A stretch of DNA of 64,000 bases. Source: Mycolicibacterium sediminis. Lineage in GTDB: Bacteria; Actinomycetota; Actinomycetes; Mycobacteriales; Mycobacteriaceae. The notes beneath the pieces are model-generated. The model did not search any database, was not told where the DNA came from, and saw nothing but the letters and a program-made list of their open reading frames with translations. Of the stretch, positions 37,874-47,272 are shown piece after piece (within the stretch, counting starts at the first letter, position 1; each line of letters opens with the position of its first letter). The DNA lies in the NCBI RefSeq assembly GCF_010731735.1, contig NZ_AP022588.1:1798001-1862000 (forward strand), read 5' to 3'. The position numbers and the translations under genes were made by a program.

Positions 37874-37960
37874 CCTCGCGCCGGCCCTGGGCCTCGCGTA
37901 CGCGCGACGGCTGATTCGCGTACGGAACCCCCAGACTCAGCGCCAGCCACGCAGGAACGC

Positions 37961-37976
37961 GAAACATCCCCGAAAC
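37961..37976 (+). promoter_or_regulatory. Possible GlnR half-box upstream of amt
   Basis: GAAAC, six bases, GAAAC lies about 45 bases before the amt start. GlnR sites contain GAAAC-type elements spaced by six bases, and ammonium transporters are classic GlnR targets in actinobacteria. The flanking GTNAC-type elements of a full box are not seen, so this is only suggestive. Confidence 0.35.
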
Positions 37977-38020
37977 ACGATCGCCGCGCCACCGAAACCC
38001 CGAGCCGACATCCTCGCCGG

Positions 38021-39337
38021 ATGCAAGAACTCGACCCCGCCGCCACCGCCTGGCTGCTGGCCAGCACCGCGATGGTGCTGCTGATGACTCCCGGCCTGGC
38101 GATCTTCTACGGCGGCATGGTCCGCACCACCGGCGTGCTCAACATGATCATGATGAGCTTCATCTCCATCCCGCTCGTCACGGTGGCATGGTTGCTGTTC
38201 GGCTACACCCTCGCGTTCACCGGCGAGGGCGCCGGCGGGCTGATCGGCACCCTCGAACACGTCGGGCTCGCGGGCCTCGCCCCGGACACGCTGCACGGGT
38301 CGGTTCCCGAGCTGCTGTTCGCGACGTTCCAGCTGACGTTCGCGATCATCACCGCCGCGCTCATCAGCGGCGCCATCGCCGACCGCGCGAAGTTCGCCGC
38401 CTGGGTGGTCTTCGTCCCGGTGTGGACCGTGGCCGTCTACGCCGTCGTCGCGCACTGGGTGTGGGCGCCGGGCGGCTGGCTGTTCCGGCTGGGCGCACTC
38501 GACTACGCGGGCGGCCTGGTGGTCGAGATCGTCTCCGGCGCATCGGCATTGGCGCTCGCGCTGGTGCTCGGCCCCCGGATCGGGTTCAAGACCGACGCGA
38601 TGCGGCCGCACAACCTGCCCTTCGTCCTCCTGGGCGTCGGGTTGCTCTGGTTCGGCTGGTTCGGGTTCAACGCCGGCTCCGCGCTCGCCGCCAACGGCAC
38701 GGCCGCCGCGATCTTCCTCAACACGCTCGTCGCGGGCTGCCTGGGCATGCTCGGCTGGCTGACCGTCGAGCAGGTCCGTGACGGCAGGCCGACGACGTTC
38801 GGCGCCGCGTCCGGCGTGGTGGCGGGACTCGTCGCGATCACCCCGTCCTGCGGCACCGTCAACACCCTCGGCGCCGTCGTCGTCGGCCTCCTCGCGGGCG
38901 TCGTGTGCTCGTTCGCGATCGGACTGAAGTTCCGGTTCGGCTACGACGACTCGCTCGACGTGGTGGGCGTGCACTTCGTCGGCGGCGTGGTCGGCGTGCT
39001 GCTCATCGGCTTCCTCGCCACCGCGGTGATGACGGGCGGCCCCGAGGGACTCCTGTACGGCGGAGGGTTCGGCCAACTCGGGAAGCAGGCACTCGGCGTG
39101 GTGGTCGTCGCGCTGTACGCCTTCGGCATGTCGTTCGGCATCGGCAAGCTGATCGACCGCCTGATCGGCTTCCGCGTCAGCGCCGAGGACGAGACGACGG
39201 GCGTCGACTTCACCCAGCACGCGGAAACCGCCTACGCCGAGGGCGTGCACGGCCACACGGCGTCGCGGCGGCCCGGGCCGTTCGGTGATCTCGGCGCGCC
39301 GAAGAGGCCCCGAACCGAGGACGCCGAGGAGAACTGA
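38021..39337 (+). CDS. amt: Ammonium transporter (Amt family)
   Basis: Integral membrane ammonium channel of 438 residues with about 11 helices. The twin-histidine pore is represented by AHWVWAPGGW and VVGVHFVGG. Other Amt segments are FYGGMVRTTGVLNMIMMSF near the N terminus and WFGWFGFNAGSALAANG mid-protein. A hydrophilic tail of about 55 residues follows the last helix. No GlnB/GlnK or GlnD gene follows, unlike the amt-glnB-glnD cluster of many actinobacteria, so this is probably a second, stand-alone Amt. Confidence 0.95.
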   Translation: MQELDPAATAWLLASTAMVLLMTPGLAIFYGGMVRTTGVLNMIMMSFISIPLVTVAWLLFGYTLAFTGEGAGGLIGTLEHVGLAGLAPDTLHGSVPELLFATFQLTFAIITAALISGAIADRAKFAAWVVFVPVWTVAVYAVVAHWVWAPGGWLFRLGALDYAGGLVVEIVSGASALALALVLGPRIGFKTDAMRPHNLPFVLLGVGLLWFGWFGFNAGSALAANGTAAAIFLNTLVAGCLGMLGWLTVEQVRDGRPTTFGAASGVVAGLVAITPSCGTVNTLGAVVVGLLAGVVCSFAIGLKFRFGYDDSLDVVGVHFVGGVVGVLLIGFLATAVMTGGPEGLLYGGGFGQLGKQALGVVVVALYAFGMSFGIGKLIDRLIGFRVSAEDETTGVDFTQHAETAYAEGVHGHTASRRPGPFGDLGAPKRPRTEDAEEN

Positions 39338-39529
39338 CCCCGGCATCGAGCGTCGGTCGCGAGTAGGGTCGACCGCACGCCGCCGGTGGTGTCCGCGGAT
39401 GCCGGTCAGCTAACGGTGCGCTCTGTAACGACAGCGCTGGTGGCGTCGATGAAACAAGTAGTCGACGACGCGTGTTGTAGAGGTCAGTAGCGAAGCGCGG
39501 TACACGCAGCAAACATTTTGGAGGGGTTC

Positions 39530-41218
39530 GTGGATATCGTACTGGGTGTGTCCCTGACACCTAAGACGGTCCGCATGGTGCTGGTCGAAGGTGAAAAGGG
39601 CGACGGTGCGATCGTCGACCACGACACGTTCGACGTCTCCAGCGGTGACGGTTCAGCAACCTCGAATGCCACCGACCAGCTGGTCGCCGCGGTACTCGGG
39701 ACGCAGGAGAGCGCGACCGAGGGCGGACACGTCCTCAACGCCATCGGCGTCACCTGGAACGACCGCGCCGAGGCTGCCGCTCTGCGCGACGGCCTCGCTG
39801 CACGCGGTGTCTCCGACGTCATGCTGGTCTCCGAACTGCACGCCGCAGGCGCCCTCGCGCAGGCCGCGGGCCGCGCCGTCGGATACGACAGCACCGGTCT
39901 GCTGTTCATCGACCGCGACAACGCCACCCTGTCCGTCGTGCGCAGCGACGACGGCTCCATCGTCAAGGTCCTCAGTCGCAGCCTGCACAGCACTGACGCC
40001 CTCGCCGTACTCGCCGACATGGTCGCCGCGGTCGAGGCGCAGAGTGCGCCGCCGCAGGGCATGTTCGTCGTCGGCGCCGGTGTCGACATCGCCGCGGTCA
40101 AGGCGCACCTCACCGACCTCGTCGGCATCCCGGTCAACGCGCCCGAGGAGTCGGGTCTCGCGCTCGCGCGCGGCGCCGCGCTGGCCGCCGCCAACGCGCC
40201 GGTCTACGACGCCACCACGGCGGGCCTGGCCTACGCGCTCGACCCGGACGGTGCGACGGCGGGCAGTGTGAATCCGTCAGCCGCCACCCAGATGCGGCCC
40301 ATCGGTGCCGTCGCGCCGATGGCCGCCTACGAGGCGTACTCCGACGTCGACCCGGCCCTCGAGGACGACTACCTCCTCGACGACCCAGCTCTCGACGACC
40401 GGCCCGCAGAGGAGGGGCGCAAGCCGTTCCTGCTGGTGGGCAGCGCGCTGACCTCGATCTTCGTCCTCGGCGTGGTGGCTCTGGTCATCTCGCTGGCCGT
40501 CAGCATCCGGCCCACCGCCGACCAGCGTCCCGACCCCGGTCAGGCCGCCATCATCCCGAGCGCCGTGCTGCCCGCCGCGCCGCCGGTTCCGGAGGCGGCC
40601 CCGCCGGCCGCACCCGCACCGCCGCCGGAGACCATCAAGGCGCCGATCCCCGTCGTCCAGGAGGCGCCCGCCGCCCCGCCGCGCACGGTCTACGTCGAAC
40701 CGCCCCAGGCGGCACCGGCTCCCGTCCCGGCGGCCCCGGCGCCCGTCGTCCCGGAGGCCCCCGCACCCGCGCCGCCTCCGGTCGTCGCCCCCGTGATCCC
40801 GGCGCCCGTCATCCTGCCGCCCGTCTGGCAGCCGCCGGTGTGGCAGCCGCCCCTGCAGCAGCGTCCGCAGTGGCAGCCCCCGTGGCAGCAGTACCCGCAA
40901 CGTCCCCCGCGTGGTGACGACGGCTGGCCGCAGCGTCCGCCCTACCAGCCGCCGCAGCAGCAGCAGCCGCAGTCCCCGCCGTGGCAGCCCCCGTGGCAGC
41001 AGCAGCCTCAGCAGCCGCCGCAGCAGAGTCAGCCGCAGGCACCCCAGCTGCCCTGGCCGTTGCAGGGCAACTCCGGCTCCAGCGGCCGAGGCGACTCGCC
41101 GAGCCGTGGGTCGGGCGGTGGCTCGCCGGGCCTCGACGGCGGATCCGGGTCCGGTTCACCGGGTCGGTCCGGCGCCCCCTCCGGTGGCTCGGACTGCATC
41201 CTGATCTTCTGCCGCTAG
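39530..41218 (+). CDS. Hsp70-like membrane protein with Pro/Gln-rich exterior (DUF7159 type)
   Basis: Single-pass protein of 562 residues. The first 225 residues resemble an Hsp70/actin-like ATPase fold (DIVLGVSLTPKTVRMVLVE at the N terminus), but strong phosphate-binding loops are not obvious, so ATP use is uncertain. One membrane helix spans about 300-326 (LLVGSALTSIFVLGVVALVI). The rest is Pro/Ala-, then Gln/Trp/Pro- and Ser/Gly-rich and should lie outside the membrane, ending with a Cys pair (SDCILIFCR). GTG 39530 follows GGAGGGG at 39520-39526. Function unknown. Confidence 0.75.
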   Translation: MDIVLGVSLTPKTVRMVLVEGEKGDGAIVDHDTFDVSSGDGSATSNATDQLVAAVLGTQESATEGGHVLNAIGVTWNDRAEAAALRDGLAARGVSDVMLVSELHAAGALAQAAGRAVGYDSTGLLFIDRDNATLSVVRSDDGSIVKVLSRSLHSTDALAVLADMVAAVEAQSAPPQGMFVVGAGVDIAAVKAHLTDLVGIPVNAPEESGLALARGAALAAANAPVYDATTAGLAYALDPDGATAGSVNPSAATQMRPIGAVAPMAAYEAYSDVDPALEDDYLLDDPALDDRPAEEGRKPFLLVGSALTSIFVLGVVALVISLAVSIRPTADQRPDPGQAAIIPSAVLPAAPPVPEAAPPAAPAPPPETIKAPIPVVQEAPAAPPRTVYVEPPQAAPAPVPAAPAPVVPEAPAPAPPPVVAPVIPAPVILPPVWQPPVWQPPLQQRPQWQPPWQQYPQRPPRGDDGWPQRPPYQPPQQQQPQSPPWQPPWQQQPQQPPQQSQPQAPQLPWPLQGNSGSSGRGDSPSRGSGGGSPGLDGGSGSGSPGRSGAPSGGSDCILIFCR

Positions 41219-41227
41219 CGACACGCG

Positions 41228-41259
41228 ACGCTGGGTGACCACCAGTCGTCACCCAGCGT
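41228..41259 (+). terminator. Strong hairpin terminator
   Basis: Perfect 12-base inverted repeat ACGCTGGGTGAC / GTCACCCAGCGT with an 8-base loop, starting 10 bases after the stop of the Hsp70-like gene. There is no long U-tract, as is common in mycobacteria. It probably ends the upstream transcript. Confidence 0.8.
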
Positions 41260-41319
41260 TGGCCTGACGCTCCACGTCGTGTAGCGGTCAGTCCATCGCG
41301 CACCGGTAATCAGTGCGGT

Positions 41320-42660
41320 ATGCGATGCACAGTGTTCGGTACGGGATACCTGGGTGCGACCCACGCCGCCGGAATGGCCCAACTCGGCCACGAGGTGATC
41401 GGCGTCGACGTCGATCCGGGCAAGATCGCCAAGCTCTCGTCGGGTGACATCCCGTTCTACGAGCCGGGTCTGCGAAAGGTGCTGCGCGACAACCTCGAAG
41501 CGGGACGGCTGCGGTTCACCACCGACTACGAGGAAGCCGTCGACTTCGCCGACGTCCACTTCTTGGGCGTCGGCACCCCGCAGAAGAAGGGCGAGTACGG
41601 CGCCGACCTCTGCCACGTCAACGCGGTGATCGACGATCTGGTGCCGCGGCTACGCCGCTCCGCGGTGATCGTGGGGAAGTCGACGGTCCCGGTGGGCACC
41701 GCGGCCGACCTCGTGGCACGGGCACGGGCGATCGCCCCCGACGGCGTCGACGTCGAGATCGCCTGGAACCCCGAGTTCCTGCGCGAGGGGTTCGCCGTGC
41801 ACGACACCCTGCACCCCGACCGCATCGTGCTGGGCGTCCAGCGCGACTCGGTGCGCGCCGAGGCGGCGATCCGCGAGATGTACGCCCCGCTGCTCGCCGA
41901 CGAGGTGCCGTTCCTGGTGACCGACCTGCAGACCGCCGAGCTGGTCAAGGTGTCCGCGAACGCGTTCCTGGCCACCAAGATCTCGTTCATCAACGCGATC
42001 AGCGAGGTGTGCGAGGCCGCCGACGCCGACGTGACGCTGCTCGCCGACGCGCTGGGCTACGACCCGCGCATCGGGCGGCGTTTTCTCAACGCCGGCTTGG
42101 GTTTCGGCGGCGGCTGCCTACCGAAGGACATCCGGGCCTTCATGGCCCGCGCCGGCGAACTGGGCGCCAACCACGCGCTGACCTTCCTGCGCGAGGTCGA
42201 CAGCATCAACATGCGGCGGCGAGTCCGGATGGTCGAGCTGGCCACCCAGGCCTGCGGCGGCTCTCTGCTCGGCGCCAACGTCGCCGTGCTCGGCGCGGCG
42301 TTCAAGCCGGAGTCCGACGACGTCCGCGATTCGCCCGCATTGAACGTGGCGGGCCTGCTTCAACTCAACGGCGCGGGCGTGAACGTCTACGACCCGAAGG
42401 CGATGGAGAACTCGCAGCGGATGTTCCCGACGCTCAACTACTCCACGTCGGTCGTGGAGGCGTGCGAGCGTGCCGACGCGGTGCTGGTGCTCACCGAGTG
42501 GCAGGAGTTCGTCGACCTCGATCCGCACCGGCTGGCGGAGACGGTGCGCGCCAAGGTGGTGGTCGACGGCCGCAACTGCCTCGACGTCGCCAGGTGGCAG
42601 GCCGCGGGCTGGCGGGTGCACGCGCTCGGCCGCCGGGTCCCGGAGGCCGTCGCGTCGTAA
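41320..42660 (+). CDS. udgA: UDP-glucose 6-dehydrogenase
   Basis: NAD-dependent enzyme of 446 residues that oxidises UDP-glucose to UDP-glucuronate for glycan synthesis. An N-terminal Rossmann motif VFGTGYLG binds NAD. The catalytic Cys lies in GFGGGCLPKD, with supporting residues in EFLREGFAVHD and KVSANAFLATKISF. A C-terminal UDP-binding domain is present (AFKPESDDVRDSPAL). Length is normal. It resembles Rv0322 (udgA) of M. tuberculosis, which also lies close to dcd. Confidence 0.95.
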   Translation: MRCTVFGTGYLGATHAAGMAQLGHEVIGVDVDPGKIAKLSSGDIPFYEPGLRKVLRDNLEAGRLRFTTDYEEAVDFADVHFLGVGTPQKKGEYGADLCHVNAVIDDLVPRLRRSAVIVGKSTVPVGTAADLVARARAIAPDGVDVEIAWNPEFLREGFAVHDTLHPDRIVLGVQRDSVRAEAAIREMYAPLLADEVPFLVTDLQTAELVKVSANAFLATKISFINAISEVCEAADADVTLLADALGYDPRIGRRFLNAGLGFGGGCLPKDIRAFMARAGELGANHALTFLREVDSINMRRRVRMVELATQACGGSLLGANVAVLGAAFKPESDDVRDSPALNVAGLLQLNGAGVNVYDPKAMENSQRMFPTLNYSTSVVEACERADAVLVLTEWQEFVDLDPHRLAETVRAKVVVDGRNCLDVARWQAAGWRVHALGRRVPEAVAS

Positions 42661-42670
42661 CGTGGGTCCG

Positions 42671-42997
42671 GTGACGGTCTACGCACTGAACCTCTTCGAC
42701 GTCGCCGATCGCGACGAGTACCTGGCCTACTCGAGGCGCTCGGTCACCGAGGTCGCCCGATACGGCGGCCGGGTGGTGGCGCTGGGCAAGTTCGCCGAGA
42801 ACGTGGTCGGCGAGGTCGCGCCGAGGCAGGTGCTGATCCTGGTCGAGTGGCCCGACAGGGCCGCCTTCGACGGCTACTGCGACGACCCCGGCCTGGCCGA
42901 TCTGCACGCCCACCGGGAGAACGGCACCTCGTCCTACGTGTGGCAGCTGTTCGACCGGTTGGACGACCTGCGGCCCGTGCTTAAGCTCGAATCATGA
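42671..42997 (+). CDS. DUF1330-like small protein
   Basis: Protein of 108 residues with a ferredoxin-like alpha/beta-barrel dimer pattern (VYALNLFDVADRDEYLAYSRRS; VLILVEWPDRAAFDGYC), like DUF1330 and EthD-type proteins. Specific function unknown. GTG 42671 is chosen because the frame before it overlaps udgA without likeness to the family. Its TGA overlaps the P450 ATG, so it belongs to the P450 operon. Confidence 0.78.
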   Translation: MTVYALNLFDVADRDEYLAYSRRSVTEVARYGGRVVALGKFAENVVGEVAPRQVLILVEWPDRAAFDGYCDDPGLADLHAHRENGTSSYVWQLFDRLDDLRPVLKLES

Positions 42998-44313
42998 CCA
43001 TTCGACAGCGTGTGCACTGGTTCGCCCTGCACGGCGTCATTCGCGGCCTCGCGTCCTTCGGCGCGCGGCGCGGCGATCCCCAGGGCCGGCTCATCTCCGA
43101 TCCCGCCGTGCGGTCCGATCCCGGCAAGTTCGCCGACGAGCTGAGGGCGAGCGGCAGGATCGTCCGCGGCCGCGCCGCGTGGCTCACCTCCGATCACGCG
43201 ATCGCCCACCAGCTGTTGCGGTCGGACGACTTCTCGGTGACGGAGATCGGCAGGAACCTGCCCGGCCCACTCGGCTGGCTGGAGCAGCGCACCGGCGTCA
43301 AGGGACGCCTGCATCCGCTGCTGCCTCCGTCGCTGCTGTCGGTCGAGCCGCCCGAGCACACCCGCTACCGCAAGACCGTCTCGTCGGTCTTCACCACCAG
43401 AGCCGTTGCGGCACTGCGGGAACGCGTGCAGGAGGCGGCGACGGCACTGATCGACGAGCTGGACGGACACTCCGGTGAGACGGTCGACATCGTCGAGCAC
43501 TACTGCTCACAGCTGCCCGTCACGGTCATCGGCGACATCATCGGGGTGCCCGACCACGACCGGCCCAAGATCCTCGAGTTCGGTGAACTCGCCGCCCCCA
43601 GCCTGGACGTCGGGCTGGCGTGGCCGCAGTACCTCCGCGTCGAGAAGGGTCTGGACGGCTTCAACACCTGGCTCACCGAGCACATCGGACGGCTGCGCAC
43701 GTCGCCCGGCGAGGACCTGATGAGCCAGCTCATCGACGCCAGTGACGAGGGCACCCGGCTCAACGACGAGGAACTGCTCGCCACCGCCGGGCTGGTCCTC
43801 GCGGCGGGGTTCGAGACGACGGTCAACCTGCTCGGCAACGGCATCAGGATCCTGCTGGAGCATCCCGACCAGCTCGCGCTGCTGCTCGAGGAGCCCGATC
43901 GCTGGCCGGCCGCGGTCGAGGAGATCCTGCGGCTCGAGTCGCCCGTTCAGCTGTCCGCGCGCATCGCCCGCGTCGACACGGAACTGGCGGGCCGGACCGT
44001 CCGGGCCGGTGAACTCGTCGTCCTCTACCTCGCCGGCGCGAATCGCGACCCCGAGGTGTTCCCCGATCCGCACCGCTTCGACATCACCCGCGACAACTCT
44101 GGCAAGCACCTGTCGTTCTCCGGTGGCAGGCACTTCTGCCTGGGTGCCGCGCTCGCCCGCGCCGAGGGGGAGGTCGGCCTGCGCACGTTCTTCGAGCGGT
44201 ACCCGCACGCCACGCTGGCGGGCGGTGGCAGCCGACGCGACACCCGCGTCCTGCGTGGCTGGGCGACCTTGCCGATAACCCTTCGTCAGACGCGTCCGGC
44301 GGTACGTTCCTAG
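42994..44313 (+). CDS. Cytochrome P450, CYP140-like
   Basis: Soluble P450 of 439 residues. The oxygen-binding I-helix motif AGFETT, the ExxR motif EEILR and the haem-binding loop FSGGRHFCLG with the Cys ligand are all intact. The N terminus (VHWFALHGVIRGLASFGARRGD) and many stretches match CYP140A1 of M. tuberculosis from memory (for example PPEHTRYRKTVSSVFTTRAV and CSQLP). The substrate is unknown. It is translationally coupled to the DUF1330 gene (ATGA) and followed by the mycothiol-enzyme-like gene after one base. No ferredoxin gene is adjacent. Confidence 0.93.
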   Translation: MTIRQRVHWFALHGVIRGLASFGARRGDPQGRLISDPAVRSDPGKFADELRASGRIVRGRAAWLTSDHAIAHQLLRSDDFSVTEIGRNLPGPLGWLEQRTGVKGRLHPLLPPSLLSVEPPEHTRYRKTVSSVFTTRAVAALRERVQEAATALIDELDGHSGETVDIVEHYCSQLPVTVIGDIIGVPDHDRPKILEFGELAAPSLDVGLAWPQYLRVEKGLDGFNTWLTEHIGRLRTSPGEDLMSQLIDASDEGTRLNDEELLATAGLVLAAGFETTVNLLGNGIRILLEHPDQLALLLEEPDRWPAAVEEILRLESPVQLSARIARVDTELAGRTVRAGELVVLYLAGANRDPEVFPDPHRFDITRDNSGKHLSFSGGRHFCLGAALARAEGEVGLRTFFERYPHATLAGGGSRRDTRVLRGWATLPITLRQTRPAVRS

Positions 44314-44314
44314 G

Positions 44315-45076
44315 GTGGATTTTCGCGCAGCCCTGATCGAGGAAACCGCAGCATTCGGCGAGGTCGTCCGCGGCGTCGACCCGACGACGTGGGACGAGGT
44401 GCCCGTGCCGACCTGCCCGGGCTGGAGCCTGTACCAGCTGTTCAAACACGTGGGGCGGGGTGAGCGTTGGTCCGCGCAGATCATCGCCGAGCGCCGACGC
44501 GACGCACTCGATCCGCGCGAGGTCCGCGACGGAAAGCCGCCCGAGGATCCCGACGCCGCGATCGACTGGCTCAATGCCGGCGCGCAGCAGGTCATCGACG
44601 CGATAGACCGCGTCGGCGGCGACGCGCGGGTGTGGACGTTCCACGGCCCGAAGCCCGCGGGCTGGTGGGTGCGTCGCCGCGTCCACGAGGTCACCGTGCA
44701 CCGGGCCGACGCCGAACTGGCGCTCGGCCGGGACTTCGTCATATCGCCCGAACTCGCCGCCGACGCCGTCACCGAGTGGATCGACCTGGCGACGATGGGG
44801 GCCGACCGGCACGCGCCGCCGCTACGGCGCGGGCTGACGCTGCACCTGCACGCCACCGACGAGGGTCTCGGGCCGACGGGGGAGTGGACCGTCGTGCACG
44901 ACGAGGACGGCGTCACCTGGTCGCACGACCACACCAAGGGCGAGGTGGCCGTACGCGGACGGGCCGTCGACCTGATGCTCGCGCTCTCGCGTCGTCGCAG
45001 TACCGCCGACGCCGGCATCGAGGTGTTGGGCGATCCGGTGGTGTGGGAGGAGTGGTTGGACCGCACGCCGTTCTAG
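44315..45076 (+). CDS. Maleylpyruvate isomerase-family mycothiol-dependent protein
   Basis: Protein of 253 residues of the DinB-like mycothiol-dependent group. The N-terminal helical bundle carries TCPGWSLYQLFKHVGRGERW with a metal-ligand-type His, and a second conserved block is RRRVHEVTVHRADAELALG, with further His and Glu ligands. The C-terminal domain is SCP2-like in pattern. It could isomerise or conjugate a mycothiol-linked product. It lies one base behind the P450, so handling a reactive P450 product is plausible but inferred. GTG start. Confidence 0.87.
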   Translation: MDFRAALIEETAAFGEVVRGVDPTTWDEVPVPTCPGWSLYQLFKHVGRGERWSAQIIAERRRDALDPREVRDGKPPEDPDAAIDWLNAGAQQVIDAIDRVGGDARVWTFHGPKPAGWWVRRRVHEVTVHRADAELALGRDFVISPELAADAVTEWIDLATMGADRHAPPLRRGLTLHLHATDEGLGPTGEWTVVHDEDGVTWSHDHTKGEVAVRGRAVDLMLALSRRRSTADAGIEVLGDPVVWEEWLDRTPF

Positions 45077-45085
45077 GCTCCTCCC

Positions 45086-45949
45086 ATGCGGGGAATCATC
45101 CTGGCCGGAGGCTCCGGAACGCGGCTGTATCCCATCACGATGGGGGTCAGCAAGCAGCTGGTGCCGGTGTACGACAAACCGATGATCTACTACCCGCTGT
45201 CGACGCTCATGCTCGCGGGCATCCGGGACATCCAGGTCATCACGACGGCGGCGGATGCGCCCGGGTTCCGGCGGGCACTAGGTGACGGCAGCGAGTTCGG
45301 CGTCGACATCAGCTATGCGGTGCAGGACGAGCCGAACGGTCTGGCCCAGGCGTTCGTGATCGGCGCCGACCACATCGGGGCCGACTCCGTCGCACTGGTG
45401 TTGGGCGACAACATCTTCTACGGCCCTGGGCTGGGTACGAGCCTGAAGAGGTTCCAGGGGGTCGCCGGTGGCGCCATCTTCGCGTACTGGGTGGCCAACC
45501 CGTCGGACTACGGCGTGGTCGACTTCGACGCCGACGGCGTCGCGCTGTCGCTGGAGGAGAAGCCCGCGACCCCGAAGTCCAACTACGCGGTGCCGGGACT
45601 CTACTTCTACGACAACGACGTCATCGAGATTGCGAAGGCGTTGCGGCCCTCTGCGCGTGGCGAATTCGAGATCACCGAGGTGAATCAACGCTACCTCGAG
45701 GAGGGCAGGCTGTCGGTGGAGGTGCTGGCCCGCGGGACCGCGTGGCTCGACACCGGGACCTTCGACTCGCTGCTCGATGCGAGCGACTTCGTACGGACGA
45801 TCGAGCGCAGGCAGGGCCTGAAGATCGGCGTACCGGAGGAGATCGCCTGGCGCGTCGGCTTCATCGACGACGGCCAGTTGGCCGAGCGTGCGGGCCGCCT
45901 GGTCAAGTCGGGTTACGGCGAGTACCTGCTGGGCTTGCTGGACCGCTGA
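45086..45949 (+). CDS. rmlA: Glucose-1-phosphate thymidylyltransferase
   Basis: First enzyme of dTDP-rhamnose synthesis, 287 residues, needed for the rhamnose linker between arabinogalactan and peptidoglycan. The N-terminal nucleotide motif [27 protein letters not shown], the metal/substrate segment [11 protein letters not shown], and [10 protein letters not shown] are intact. Length is typical. It resembles Rv0334. The last 47 bases overlap the end of the convergent YibE/F gene. Confidence 0.97.
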   Translation: MRGIILAGGSGTRLYPITMGVSKQLVPVYDKPMIYYPLSTLMLAGIRDIQVITTAADAPGFRRALGDGSEFGVDISYAVQDEPNGLAQAFVIGADHIGADSVALVLGDNIFYGPGLGTSLKRFQGVAGGAIFAYWVANPSDYGVVDFDADGVALSLEEKPATPKSNYAVPGLYFYDNDVIEIAKALRPSARGEFEITEVNQRYLEEGRLSVEVLARGTAWLDTGTFDSLLDASDFVRTIERRQGLKIGVPEEIAWRVGFIDDGQLAERAGRLVKSGYGEYLLGLLDR

Positions 45950-47168
45950 CCGCCTGGGGCGTCGCGAGAATGGCGGCGATGCCCGTGGTGAGGGGCACCG
46001 ACAGCGCCAGGGCGATGCCGCCGACCGCGGAGCGGGCGATCTCGATGGCGACGCTCTCGCTGGTGAGCACGTCGCCCAGCGACCGGTTCGCCACGCTGAA
46101 CAGCAGCAGCAGTGGCAGCGCGCTGCCCGCGTAGGCGAGCACCAGCGTGTAGACGGTGCTCGCGATGTGGTCGCGGCCGACGCGCATCGCGCCGATGAAC
46201 ACCGCGGTGCGCGAGGCGCCCTGCTCGGCCAGTTCGAACGCGGTGGACGCCTGTGTCACGGTGACGTCGTTCAGCACGCCGAGGGAGCCGATGATGAAGC
46301 CGGCCAGCAGGAGCCCGGTGATCGACACGTTGCCCAGATACGCGGCGACCTCGTTGTTCTGGTCCTCCGACAGCCCGGTCAGGTGGGCGAGTTCAATTGC
46401 GCCCCAGGATAACCCCGCGGCCAGCAGCAGCGACGCCAGTGTGCCGAGCAGCGCGGCGCTGGTGCGCAGGCTGACGCCGTGCGCGAGGTAGATGACGGCG
46501 TACAGGATGGCTGCCGACGCGACGAGGGACACCGGGATGGTCGGAGCGCCGTCGCGTAGTGCGGGCAGCAGGAACATCACCAGGACCAGGAAGGCGATGA
46601 CGATGCCGATCATTGCGCGCAGGCCGCGCCACCGGGCGACGGCGACCACCACGATGGCGAAGACGGCGGCCAGCGCGACCAGGGCCCACGACCGCTCGAA
46701 GTCGTAGAACGCGTAGGTGGTGACGCCGTTCTGGTCGACCTGCCTGCTGAGCCGGACGTCGTCGTCGGCGGCCAGTTGCGGTTGTCCGGGGCCGCCGCTG
46801 AACTCGAGCAGCGTCCTGGCGCCCGTGTTGGGGCCGGAGTCGATGCCGATCAGTGACTGGATGCACTCGCCGCCGCCGGAGGGCGCCATGGTGGGCGCGC
46901 TGGTCAGCACCGCGCCCGCCGACGGGCTGCCGCAGTCGGCGATCCCCGTCGACAGCACGCGTCCCGCCTCGGTGGTGACGGCACCGCCCGCGGCGTTCTG
47001 GAAGGGCAGCGGGATGTCGACCTTCTGCTGGCTCGGCCATAGGACCGCGGCGCCCACGATCGCGGCGAGGCCGATGACGACGAGCAGGCCGACGACGATC
47101 TTGGCGGCCGTCGGGCCGAGGGGTGCGGGGCCGCTCGGCGAGTGCGAATGGGAATGCAAGTGGGCCAC
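45903..47168 (-). CDS. YibE/F-like multi-pass membrane protein
   Basis: Membrane protein of 421 residues with a His-rich N terminus ([11 protein letters not shown]), one N-terminal helix, an external domain containing two cysteines, then seven or so helices of the YibE/F family ([58 protein letters not shown]). The family is widespread and uncharacterised. The His-rich start might bind metal. GTG start. Its 3' end overlaps rmlA by 47 bases on the opposite strand, so antisense interference is possible. Confidence 0.88.
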   Translation of the reverse strand: MAHLHSHSHSPSGPAPLGPTAAKIVVGLLVVIGLAAIVGAAVLWPSQQKVDIPLPFQNAAGGAVTTEAGRVLSTGIADCGSPSAGAVLTSAPTMAPSGGGECIQSLIGIDSGPNTGARTLLEFSGGPGQPQLAADDDVRLSRQVDQNGVTTYAFYDFERSWALVALAAVFAIVVVAVARWRGLRAMIGIVIAFLVLVMFLLPALRDGAPTIPVSLVASAAILYAVIYLAHGVSLRTSAALLGTLASLLLAAGLSWGAIELAHLTGLSEDQNNEVAAYLGNVSITGLLLAGFIIGSLGVLNDVTVTQASTAFELAEQGASRTAVFIGAMRVGRDHIASTVYTLVLAYAGSALPLLLLFSVANRSLGDVLTSESVAIEIARSAVGGIALALSVPLTTGIAAILATPQAVSGPASPAGTRRNPT

Positions 47169-47272
47169 CCGGACAGGGTAGAGGTGGCCGCCGCGTGAGG
47201 ACCTCGTGGAGGTCTCGTGAGGATTCGCTTGGAACGTCGCCCGGGCCGTCTGGTGTCGGCATAGTCGTCCGG

